Virus record (IMG/VR): IMGVR_UViG_3300043425_000307
Span: 1 to 59,891 of that record
Strand: one strand, 5' to 3'
Length of the DNA stretch: 59,891 nt
Source of the DNA: a virus
Part shown: one piece after another, positions 20,199 to 27,390 of the stretch
Position numbering within the stretch: position 1 is the first letter of the stretch
Layout: each line of letters opens with the position of its first letter
The notes under the pieces: generated by a model
The model's database searches: none
Told to the model about the DNA's origin: nothing
What the model saw: only the letters and a program-made list of their open reading frames with translations
Made by a program: the position numbers and the translations under genes

Positions 20199-21083
20199 AT
20201 GAAACACAATTATCTAAACAACCGTGACATTCTTAAAGAAATTCACAAAAGTAAAGCCACTTACTGTAGCTTCTTGACTGCCGAAGACGGCGATTATGAT
20301 TTAATCTTGCCCGGTGTTGACAAAATAAACAAAAAAAATATTGCTGCTGGACGCAAAGCCAGGGCAGAACGCTTGGGCAGAGCAGCATACGACGAAGCAC
20401 AAGCCAAAACCACAGTAAAATTGAAACTGGATGACTTTGCAGTCAAACCTAGCAAAATCAAAGACACCGAAATCGTATTTCGTATAATGACCTGGGAGCA
20501 TATCCCGATTGACGAGGCAAAAACTCGTAAAAGTCAAGAAAAGCTGTTGGACGATGATCCCGCAGTTATAACCGAATACGACGATGGTGTAGAAGTAGCA
20601 GTTCCTGCAAAATATACCAAATGTAATTTTCCACCATTTCAACATTACAAGGTTGACGAAGATGGCAATCCATACTGTGTAGGCAAAAGTCACTGGATTG
20701 GTGATTTAGAAACAGGTAAATTTAGTCGAGATCACGGAACTATGACCAAAAAACTGGCTCACATGTTTATGAAACTGTGTGAGCGTTATGCTACACGTAG
20801 CAATTGGCGCGGATACACTTACAATGACGAAATGCGGAGTCAGGCATTGCTTCAACTATCACAGATAGGATTGCAATTTGATGAATCAAAATCACAGAAT
20901 CCTTTTGCTTATTATACTGCTGCTATCACTAATAGCTTTACTCGAGTCCTTAACATTGAAAAGCGCAACCAGAATCTTCGAGATGATATTCTTGAGATGA
21001 ATGGCCTGACGCCAAGTTATACCAGACAAGGTATGGGATCCTGGGGTGGAGGACCGCCATCTGGTGATTACAACGACGATTAA
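20199..21083 (+). CDS. gp55: Late-transcription RNA polymerase sigma factor gp55
   Basis: A 294-aa protein whose C-terminal half (about residues 165-265) matches gp55-family sigma factors: LAHMFMKLCERYATRSNWRG, then YTYNDEMRSQALLQL, FDESKSQNPFAYYTAAITN and FTRVLNIEKRNQNLRD. This region corresponds to sigma region 2, which melts the -10 element. In T4, gp55 with gp33 and the sliding clamp directs host RNA polymerase to late TATAAATA promoters, and such octamers are present across this window. At 294 aa it is longer than T4 gp55 (185 aa); the extra ~100 residues are an N-terminal Lys/Asp-rich extension. AAGGA precedes the ATG. It is followed after 38 nt by gp47, a usual partner in T4-like genomes. 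Confidence 0.9.
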   Translation: MKHNYLNNRDILKEIHKSKATYCSFLTAEDGDYDLILPGVDKINKKNIAAGRKARAERLGRAAYDEAQAKTTVKLKLDDFAVKPSKIKDTEIVFRIMTWEHIPIDEAKTRKSQEKLLDDDPAVITEYDDGVEVAVPAKYTKCNFPPFQHYKVDEDGNPYCVGKSHWIGDLETGKFSRDHGTMTKKLAHMFMKLCERYATRSNWRGYTYNDEMRSQALLQLSQIGLQFDESKSQNPFAYYTAAITNSFTRVLNIEKRNQNLRDDILEMNGLTPSYTRQGMGSWGGGPPSGDYNDD

Positions 21084-21121
21084 GTTTGACTTTCCTGTCT
21101 GCAAAAGTGTAAACTAACAAG

Positions 21122-22141
21122 ATGTCTAATCTATTTAAAAAAGCAGCAGTCTGCACCGATATCCATTTTGGCTTAAAAAGCAACAGTCAAACACACAACG
21201 ACGATTGCTTGAATTTCATAAAGTGGTTCTCTGCCAAGGCAAAAGAGGAAGGATGCGAAACAGCGTTCTTCTTAGGGGACTGGCACAACAATCGAGCGTC
21301 AATCAACATTGTGACTCTCAACTACAGCCTCAGAGCCTTGGAGCACCTGAATGACCATTTTAAAGCTGTTTATTTTATTCCTGGCAATCACGATCTTTAT
21401 TATCGCGACAAGAGAGATGTCCAAAGTGTGGAATGGGCGCGGCACTTACCTAACGTTCATATTTGTAATGATTGGCATATTGGTGGCGACGTGGTTATTG
21501 CTCCTTGGTTGGTTGGTGACGATCATAAGCGTATTCCAAAGCTAAACGCCAAGTACATGTTTGGGCATTTTGAACTACCACACTTCTATATGAATGCCAT
21601 GGTACAGATGCCGGATCACGGTGATGTCAAACGTGAAGACTTTCACGGCATTGAACGTGTGTTTACTGGACACTTTCACAAGCGTCAAACGCACAAGAAC
21701 ATTACTTACATTGGCAACTGCTTTCCACACAACTATGCAGACAATCACGACGACGAGCGTGGTATGATGATACTGGAATGGGGTGCAGAGCCGGAGTATC
21801 ATGCATGGCCCAATCAACCCAGATATCGTGTGTATCAACTTAGCGATGTTTTACAAAATACCGATGCACTGTTGAATCCAGGTATGCATGTGCGTGTGAA
21901 TCTTGATGTGGATATCAGTTATGAAGAAGCCACATTCATCAAAGAAACATTTGTAAATACTTACAATCTTAGAGAGATTACACTTATTCCTCAAAAAGTT
22001 GTAAGCGAAGATATCAATTACGACATCACTGGCAATATCATGTTTGAAAGTGTGGACACTATTGTGACCAATCAACTTACAAATATTCAAAGCGAGCAGT
22101 ATAACAAAAATTTGTTGCTAGACATTTATAGAAATCTCTAA
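21122..22141 (+). CDS. gp47: Recombination endonuclease subunit gp47 (Mre11/SbcD-like)
   Basis: A 339-aa protein, the same size as T4 gp47 (339 aa). The metallophosphoesterase motifs are in order: TDIHFGLKS (residues 12-20), GDWHNN, GNHDLYY and GHFHKRQ, giving the Asp/His/Asn set that binds two metal ions. gp47 with gp46 forms the phage Mre11-Rad50 complex that resects double-strand ends for recombination-dependent replication. The stop overlaps the gp46 start (TAATG at 22139-22143), matching the need for equal amounts of the two subunits. The ATG at 22122-22124 in local numbering of gp46 does not conflict with it; gp47 itself starts at the ATG at 21122. Confidence 0.95.
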   Translation: MSNLFKKAAVCTDIHFGLKSNSQTHNDDCLNFIKWFSAKAKEEGCETAFFLGDWHNNRASINIVTLNYSLRALEHLNDHFKAVYFIPGNHDLYYRDKRDVQSVEWARHLPNVHICNDWHIGGDVVIAPWLVGDDHKRIPKLNAKYMFGHFELPHFYMNAMVQMPDHGDVKREDFHGIERVFTGHFHKRQTHKNITYIGNCFPHNYADNHDDERGMMILEWGAEPEYHAWPNQPRYRVYQLSDVLQNTDALLNPGMHVRVNLDVDISYEEATFIKETFVNTYNLREITLIPQKVVSEDINYDITGNIMFESVDTIVTNQLTNIQSEQYNKNLLLDIYRNL

Positions 22142-23910
22142 TGTTTAAAATTAAAACACTTGCGGTAAAGAATTTTATGAGCGTGGGTAATGCTACCCAG
22201 GCTGTTCAGTTTGATCGAAAAGATCTTACTCTTGTGCTAGGTCAGAACTTGGACCTGGGCGGAGACGACACAGGAGCCAGGAATGGAACTGGCAAAACAA
22301 CCATTATTAATGCACTAAGCTATGCTCTCTACGGCGCCGCTCTAACCAATATCAAAAAAGATAATCTTATCAATAAAACAAATGGTAAGAACATGCTGGT
22401 CACAATTGAGTTCGAAAAAGACGGTGTTGATTATCGAATTGAACGCGGTCGCAAGCCTAATACCATGGCTTTCTATGTTGGTGGAGAAGAGCAGCAAATC
22501 ACCGACGAAAGCCAAGGAGATAGCAGAGAAACCCAAGCAGAAATTGAACGCATGTTGGGCATGAGCCATGACATGTTCAAACACATTGTTGCACTCAACA
22601 CTTATACCGAGCCGTTCCTTTCACTCAAAGCCAACGATCAAAGAACTATCATTGAACAGTTGCTAGGCATTACAATGCTGTCCGATAAAGCTGATGCATT
22701 AAAGGAGCAACTGAAAGCAACCAAAGATGCTATTACAGCGGAAGAGTATCGTATCAAAGCTGTGACAGATGCCAATGCCCGCATACAAGAACAAATTGAA
22801 GCCACACGTCGTAGACAAACCTTGTGGACCAATAAAAATCTCAATGAGATCAATGAACTAAGATCTGCACTAGACGTAGTTGGTGACATCGACATTGAGC
22901 CCGAACTTGCAGCACACGATGCGCTAGACGAATGGAATAAAAATTCACAAAAGAAAAACGAAATAGGTAAATGGAAAACTGCTTGCGAATTAGAGCAAGT
23001 GAAGATTCTTAAAACTTTAGATAAATTAAAATTAGAAATTGAAAAATTAGAAAAACACGAGTGTTATGCGTGTGGGCAGACCATGCACGATGCCAAACAC
23101 GAAGAAGTACTCAACGAAAAACGCACAACATTAAAAGAAACTGCATTGCAGTATCTTGCCAACGACGAACAATTGATGTCGCACACCGAAGCATTAGACC
23201 TTATTGGCGATCTTGGTCCTGTGCCTCGAGTGTTTTACGATCGCAAAGAAGATGCTATCAATCACAAAAACACTGTGGCCAATTTGAAACAACAATTAGA
23301 AACATTGACCAATGCTCAAGATCCATATGCTGAGCAAATTCGAGAAATGGAAACTCAGGCACTGGAAGAAATCAATTATGATCTAATTAACGAACTTGCT
23401 AATGTAAAAGAACATCAAGAATTTTTACTTAAACTTTTAACTAATAAAGATAGCTTTATTCGTAAACGTATTATTGATCAAAATCTAAGTTATCTAAATT
23501 CAAGACTGAGTCAATATCTAGATCGTATTGGATTACCGCACACTGTAAAGTTCCAAAATGATCTAACTGTTAGTATCGAGGAACTGGGTAGAGAACTAGA
23601 CTTTGACAACTTATCTAGAGGCGAACGTAATAGATTGATTCTAAGCCTAAGCTGGGCGTTCCGCGATGTGTGGGAAAGCTTGTATCAGCCTATCAACTTG
23701 TTGTTCATTGATGAAGTTATTGATACCGGTATGGACAGTTCAGGTGTAGAAAACAGTTTAGCTATTCTCAAGAAGATGAGTCGCGAAGGCAATCGCAGTG
23801 TTTGGTTAGTGTCACACAAAGACGAACTTGCTGGGCGAGTAAACAACGTGTTAAGTGTGGTTAAAGAAAACGGATTTACAAGTTATAACACCGATGTTGA
23901 AATTGTTTGA
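22141..23910 (+). CDS. gp46: Recombination endonuclease ATPase subunit gp46 (Rad50/SbcC-like)
   Basis: A 589-aa protein, close to T4 gp46 (560 aa). The Walker A motif is NGTGKTT (residues 48-54). Long coiled-coil arms (about 180-480) flank a zinc-hook CYAC (Cys308 and Cys311). Near the C-terminus are the ABC signature LSRGERNR and the Walker B LLFIDEV, followed by a D-loop-like GMDSSG. This is the complete Rad50-family layout: ATP binding drives opening and closing of the gp46-gp47 nuclease complex at DNA ends. It overlaps gp47 by one base and its last 17 nt overlap the first radical-SAM gene, so that gene is probably part of the same transcript. Confidence 0.95.
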   Translation: MFKIKTLAVKNFMSVGNATQAVQFDRKDLTLVLGQNLDLGGDDTGARNGTGKTTIINALSYALYGAALTNIKKDNLINKTNGKNMLVTIEFEKDGVDYRIERGRKPNTMAFYVGGEEQQITDESQGDSRETQAEIERMLGMSHDMFKHIVALNTYTEPFLSLKANDQRTIIEQLLGITMLSDKADALKEQLKATKDAITAEEYRIKAVTDANARIQEQIEATRRRQTLWTNKNLNEINELRSALDVVGDIDIEPELAAHDALDEWNKNSQKKNEIGKWKTACELEQVKILKTLDKLKLEIEKLEKHECYACGQTMHDAKHEEVLNEKRTTLKETALQYLANDEQLMSHTEALDLIGDLGPVPRVFYDRKEDAINHKNTVANLKQQLETLTNAQDPYAEQIREMETQALEEINYDLINELANVKEHQEFLLKLLTNKDSFIRKRIIDQNLSYLNSRLSQYLDRIGLPHTVKFQNDLTVSIEELGRELDFDNLSRGERNRLILSLSWAFRDVWESLYQPINLLFIDEVIDTGMDSSGVENSLAILKKMSREGNRSVWLVSHKDELAGRVNNVLSVVKENGFTSYNTDVEIV

Positions 23911-24766
23911 AACAGTTAGAGTATTACACTTAGAGCCAACTGACGTTTGTCAGGCGGCTTGTCCTTCTTGTGCGCGAGAAACTGATCCCGCATTTAATAA
24001 AAAAATCAAGCACTCGCTTACTCCCACTGACATTCGACGTATACTTCCTGACCATGTAATTTATCGCTTAGATAAAATGTTCATGTGTGGCAATTACGGC
24101 GACCCTGCTGCCAGCGAAGCATTAGCCATCGTTGATCATTTTAGAAACATTAATAGCAGCATTACAATTGGTATGAACACCAATGGTGGATTACAAGCTG
24201 CATGGTGGTGGACGGCCTTGGGAGAACGACTAAACAATCCTCTTGATTATGTAGTGTTTAGCATTGATGGATTAGCGGATACCAATCACATTTATAGAAA
24301 AAATATAGTGTGGGATCGAGTAATGACTAATGCAGAAGCATTTATTCGTGCTGGTGGTTCGGCTCATTGGGATATGTTGGTGTATGAACACAACGAACAT
24401 CAGGTTGAGCAATGCGAACAATTGGCACGAACAATGGGCTTTAAATGGTTTAGAGCTAAGGTTAGTAAACGTGTGCCCACTGTGGATTGGTTGCGGGCAC
24501 CAAAAGGTTGGTCAAGACCTGTTATAGAAACTGGCCCAATTGATTGCTTTAGAAATCGTGATCAAAGTTTATATCTTAGTGCTCGCGGTGTGTTCCATCC
24601 GTGTTGCTGGTTAGGTGTAACAGATTACACTGTCAATGACTTTGATCAAATTGCATCTTCGTGGGATACATCTAGTTGCAACCCAACATGTCAAGCTACC
24701 TGTAGTACTGTTAATAATATGTCAAACTTTACTGGGCAGTGGCAAAGGAACGTGGCTTTATGTTAG
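23894..24766 (+). CDS. Radical SAM protein with SPASM-like C-terminus, copy 1
   Basis: A 290-aa protein. The radical-SAM cluster motif is CQAACPSC (Cys19, Cys23, Cys26; CxxxCxxC), followed by MCGNYGDPAA and FSIDGL, typical of the partial TIM barrel that binds S-adenosylmethionine. The C-terminus has more cysteines: Cys218, the FHPCCW pair (237-238) and a CxxxCxxxC (262, 266, 270), resembling a SPASM/twitch domain that carries extra Fe-S clusters. SPASM enzymes usually modify peptides or proteins; the substrate here is unknown. I chose the ATG at 23894 over a GTG at 23855; it overlaps gp46 by 17 nt. The next gene encodes a second protein of the same family, overlapping by 7 nt. Confidence 0.85.
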   Translation: MLKLFETVRVLHLEPTDVCQAACPSCARETDPAFNKKIKHSLTPTDIRRILPDHVIYRLDKMFMCGNYGDPAASEALAIVDHFRNINSSITIGMNTNGGLQAAWWWTALGERLNNPLDYVVFSIDGLADTNHIYRKNIVWDRVMTNAEAFIRAGGSAHWDMLVYEHNEHQVEQCEQLARTMGFKWFRAKVSKRVPTVDWLRAPKGWSRPVIETGPIDCFRNRDQSLYLSARGVFHPCCWLGVTDYTVNDFDQIASSWDTSSCNPTCQATCSTVNNMSNFTGQWQRNVALC

Positions 24767-25767
24767 CAACTTGGCACTTTCATATTGAAATAAGCAGCAA
24801 ATGCACATTGTCTTGTCCTAGATGCGCTAGACAAGAAGTGCCCAATACTCTTGTCAACACTGAACTAGATTTAGCATTTTTTCAACGCAATTTTACACCG
24901 GAGTTTATTTGTAGTGATGTTGAAAAAATTACATTTTGCGGTGATGATGGCGATCCTATCTATGCACATGATTTAATTCCTGTAATCAGGTACATTAAAG
25001 ATATCAAGCCCACTGTTGAAATTGTTATTGTCACTAACGGCAGTTATAAAAAAACTGAGTGGTGGCAAGCGTTAGGTGATGTTTTAACTGGTATAGACAG
25101 TGTGCATTTTAGCATTGATGGATACGATCAGGCATCAAATGCACAGTATCGTGTAAACAGCGATTGGGCGAGTATTATTGAAGGCATACGCACTCTTCGA
25201 GCTGCTAGTAATGTGCAGATTGTGTGGGCTGCTATTGCGTTTAAATTTAACGAAGATGCAATAGAAAGCATGAAATCTTATGCGAAACAGCTAGGTGTAG
25301 ATAGATTTCAATTGACTCGTAGTACCAAGTTCGCAAAGGTGTATCCTGTGTACGGGCCAGCTGATCAATTGCAACCATCGAACAATTTTATTAGTAAAAC
25401 TGAGCGGTTTGAAAGAGAATTAACTGATTTTACTTTTCGCTCTAATCCTGTTCCTGGTATTAACTACATGCTGTACAATACTGTAAAAGACAACAAATTA
25501 ATTGTGCCGTTGTGTAGTATCGGAAACAAAGGATTGTATATATCTGCTCAGGGCCTGCTATATCCTTGCTGTTGGGTCGCTAATAGATATAGTCACAACA
25601 ACGAGTGGCAGGAAATAGCTCGTAAATTTGATTTAAACAAATGGAAGTTAGAGGAGTGTTTAGCAGATCAATTTTGGCACAACGATTTTCAAACCTACAA
25701 ATGGCGCGAATGTCAAACCAAATGTACTGCTGCGGTAGTTGATGAAAATTACGCAACTGAATGGTAA
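24760..25767 (+). CDS. Radical SAM protein with SPASM-like C-terminus, copy 2
   Basis: A 335-aa paralogue of the preceding gene. The cluster motif is CTLSCPRC (Cys15, Cys19, Cys22), followed by FCGDDGDPIYA, IVTNGSY and FSIDGYDQ. C-terminal cysteines lie at 252, in YPCCW (270-271), at 300 and in CQTKC (318, 322), parallel to copy 1 but not identical. I chose the ATG at 24760, with AAGGA about 10 nt upstream, over a GTG at 24739. The 7-nt overlap with copy 1 suggests coupled translation and perhaps a heteromeric enzyme. The function is unknown: peptide, protein or nucleotide modification are all possible, with the SPASM-like tail favouring peptide or protein. Confidence 0.85.
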   Translation: MLATWHFHIEISSKCTLSCPRCARQEVPNTLVNTELDLAFFQRNFTPEFICSDVEKITFCGDDGDPIYAHDLIPVIRYIKDIKPTVEIVIVTNGSYKKTEWWQALGDVLTGIDSVHFSIDGYDQASNAQYRVNSDWASIIEGIRTLRAASNVQIVWAAIAFKFNEDAIESMKSYAKQLGVDRFQLTRSTKFAKVYPVYGPADQLQPSNNFISKTERFERELTDFTFRSNPVPGINYMLYNTVKDNKLIVPLCSIGNKGLYISAQGLLYPCCWVANRYSHNNEWQEIARKFDLNKWKLEECLADQFWHNDFQTYKWRECQTKCTAAVVDENYATEW

Positions 25768-25786
25768 AGAGATAATTATATGCTGT

Positions 25787-26221
25787 ATGTCATGGCTATT
25801 TGAATCCACTCTTGTGGAAACCCTTCCTGAGGATTGCGTGGGATTTGTGTATTTGATCACAAATACAGTATCTGGGCGCAAATACATAGGGAAAAAACTA
25901 GCCAAATTTTCAAAAACTACAGTAAAAACAGTAAAACTCAAAAACGGCACTAAAAAGAAAAAGAAGATCAGAAGCAAGATTGACAGCGATTGGCAAGAAT
26001 ATTATGGCTCAAACGACGAACTCAAAAAAGACATACAAACACTAGGCCCAGAAAAATTTACAAGAGAAATACTTTTTTACTGCAAATCAAAAGCTGAATG
26101 TTCATATATTGAAGCAAGAGAACAATTCCGACACCAAGTCTTAGAATCAGATGATTATTATAACGGACATATACAGGTCCGTGTCCATGGCTCTCACATT
26201 AAAAACAAACTAAGCAGTTAA
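25787..26221 (+). CDS. GIY-YIG nuclease-like protein
   Basis: A 144-aa protein with the two short GIY-YIG strands, GFVYLI (from residue 19) and RKYIGKK, a Lys-rich insert, then DWQEYYGSNDELKKDI, FTREILFYCKSK and YIEAREQ, the order seen in Seg-type and related phage GIY-YIG proteins. The Glu in YIEAREQ is the candidate metal ligand. Such proteins cut DNA and often act as free-standing homing endonucleases; a repair or non-mobile role is also possible. I chose the ATG at 25787 over the upstream TTG at 25739, which would overlap the radical-SAM gene by 29 nt. AAGAGA lies about 18 nt upstream, so the ribosome binding site is weak. A structured non-coding region follows at once. Confidence 0.75.
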   Translation: MSWLFESTLVETLPEDCVGFVYLITNTVSGRKYIGKKLAKFSKTTVKTVKLKNGTKKKKKIRSKIDSDWQEYYGSNDELKKDIQTLGPEKFTREILFYCKSKAECSYIEAREQFRHQVLESDDYYNGHIQVRVHGSHIKNKLSS

Positions 26222-26225
26222 GCTC

Positions 26226-26548
26226 GCACAAGCCAATATCGTGTGCCCTATACCTGGTTGAAATAGACACAGGGACGGAAGCCTTCTCGCTGCAAGAAGC
26301 ACTCAACTACTACCCTTCGGGATGAAGATCGCAAATGCCGCGATTTAGTTGTTTGAACAGGATTAAAAAGGCTAAAAAGACGCGATAGCGATATCGCACG
26401 GTTAACTACATGCTGATATATGTAAATTAACCCGCCGTTGTACAAGAACGGAGCTCGAGGTACAGGACAACCGCCTCTGTAATGCTCTAATATCAGTGAC
26501 TGTGCTACTCAGATGAAGCGCATATATTTTTTGCCCGCCCTGGGCAAA
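26226..26548 (+). ncRNA. Candidate structured non-coding RNA in the only long gene-free gap
   Basis: The gap 26222-26630 holds no convincing gene. On the plus strand it folds into a chain of perfect or near-perfect stems: 26226-30 with 26242-46; 26304-09 with 26346-51 enclosing 26327-32/26340-45 and a small UUCG-loop hairpin at 26311-24; 26382-87 with 26392-97 closed by a GCGA (GNRA-type) loop; 26400-05+26407-11 with 26420-24+26427-32; 26435-39 with 26447-51; and TTTGCCC at 26530-36 with 26542-48. UUCG and GNRA loops occur in the plus orientation only, which favours a plus-strand transcript following the GIY-YIG gene. I recognise no known RNA family: it is not a tRNA or tmRNA, and no group I core was found. 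The stems are read directly; that it is a functional RNA is an inference. Confidence 0.45.
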
Positions 26549-26576
26549 GAGTGACCGATTAATCTAGATGAAACTT

Positions 26577-26630
26577 AAAAAAACATATTGATGAGCGATA
26601 GCGAAATCAATAGATTAGCGCAGCTAATCT
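26577..26630 (-). terminator. Terminator hairpins downstream of the nucleosidase gene (possibly bidirectional)
   Basis: Two hairpins stand side by side. AGATTAGC/GCTAATCT (26612-19 with 26623-30, 3-nt loop) abuts the nucleosidase stop. TATTGAT/ATCAATA (26586-92 with 26606-12) follows and, on the minus strand, runs into seven T (26583-26577). This fits a rho-independent terminator for the minus-strand nucleosidase operon. The first hairpin could also stop plus-strand transcripts, though only a short T stretch follows it. Confidence 0.55.
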
Positions 26631-27167
26631 TTATAATAGATTAAAGTCTTTAAGAACTTTAATATAATATGGTTCACCTGATGCTACTTGAGTTTGCCAA
26701 TCTGTACCTGCTGAGTGATCTGCTTGATCAGTGACATATTTGTAGCAATGAAATTTGATGTTGTTGAGTTCGCATGCTTTGGCTAGTGCATAGGCTTCCA
26801 TATCTACTACATCAGCTGGTATGTCCAAGATATTGTTGGTGACAAAGTTGTCTCCTGTGCTGCATATAGCACCTGTTGGGTCAGTTATAATAGCATGCTT
26901 GGTTTCAAACGGGGTTTGGCCTGGGTTGGGCATTAATGGCATACACAGCATGTCTCTTTGTACAAATTGAGTACAATGCACTAGTCCTGTCTGTGTGATT
27001 CCACCGGCTGTACCAAAATTGAATATTCGTTTTGGTTTGTATTCGTGTATGAGTTTTGCCACAGTCAGTGCTGCATTTACTTTGCCTACTCCGGTAAAGA
27101 ATACATTGGGATACTGCTGCAGACTTGGGGCTTCTTCCCGAATAGCCAATATGATAATATCTTGCAT
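26631..27167 (-). CDS. MTA/SAH nucleosidase-like enzyme (nucleoside phosphorylase fold)
   Basis: A 178-aa protein with the motifs of 5'-methylthioadenosine/S-adenosylhomocysteine nucleosidases: Glu11/Glu12 in IREEAP (the general-base position of E. coli MTAN), GVGKVNAA (26-33), FGTAGG (51-56), VVDMEAYALAKAC with Glu124 (ribose binding), and TDQAD with Asp147 (the catalytic Asp position). The family cleaves adenine from MTA, SAH and also 5'-deoxyadenosine, the by-product of radical-SAM enzymes. It is about 50 residues shorter than the E. coli enzyme (232 aa) but keeps all these residues. The ATG shares a base with the stop of the small upstream gene (TAATG). The link to the two radical-SAM genes 0.9-3.3 kb away is an inference. 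Confidence 0.82.
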   Translation of the reverse strand: MQDIIILAIREEAPSLQQYPNVFFTGVGKVNAALTVAKLIHEYKPKRIFNFGTAGGITQTGLVHCTQFVQRDMLCMPLMPNPGQTPFETKHAIITDPTGAICSTGDNFVTNNILDIPADVVDMEAYALAKACELNNIKFHCYKYVTDQADHSAGTDWQTQVASGEPYYIKVLKDFNLL

Positions 27168-27379
27168 TAGAAAAATGGCATTCCTGATTTCTTGGCAGTT
27201 TCTAGATTGTCTTTGACTATTTTGCTAATGATTCTACGTTCATCTAAACTCAGCAGCATGGCATCATTGTAATCAAGTCCACCGCGCATGTACCAACATA
27301 ATCTTAAAACTTCTTCTTTTATGGCTTTTGACTGTGCTTCTAATCTATCAAAGTAAGCTATCATGTCCTCAGTGGACAT
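27167..27379 (-). CDS. Small protein of the gp26 operon, possible tail/baseplate assembly factor
   Basis: A 70-aa protein, mostly helical and charged: MSTEDMIAYFDRLE, LRLCWYMRGGLDYNDAMLLS, then an ERRIISKIVKDNLE helix and a KKSGMPFF end. The ATG at 27379 (11 nt after the gp26 stop, AAGG ribosome site) is preferred over the TTG at 27385. Genes of this size and style sit beside gp26 in aquatic T4-like phages as I remember them, and short helical proteins next to hub genes are often assembly helpers (compare T4 gp51). I cannot assign a function from sequence alone. Confidence 0.6.
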   Translation of the reverse strand: MSTEDMIAYFDRLEAQSKAIKEEVLRLCWYMRGGLDYNDAMLLSLDERRIISKIVKDNLETAKKSGMPFF

Positions 27380-27390
27380 AGTCAAAAGCC

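Noticed and set aside
25739-25786. Upstream TTG start for the GIY-YIG protein.
   Set aside because: It would overlap the radical-SAM gene by 29 nt and adds residues unlike the family; the ATG at 25787 is preferred.
26248-26445. Minus-strand 65-codon ORF in the gene-free stretch.
   Set aside because: No ribosome site, no recognisable features, and it runs through several RNA stems that explain the sequence better.
26222-26560. Group I intron, tRNA, tmRNA or RNase P RNA in the structured stretch.
   Set aside because: I found no paired GACUA/UAGUC-type group I core, no T-loop GTTCGAA with a cloverleaf, no tmRNA ends and no RNase P signature.
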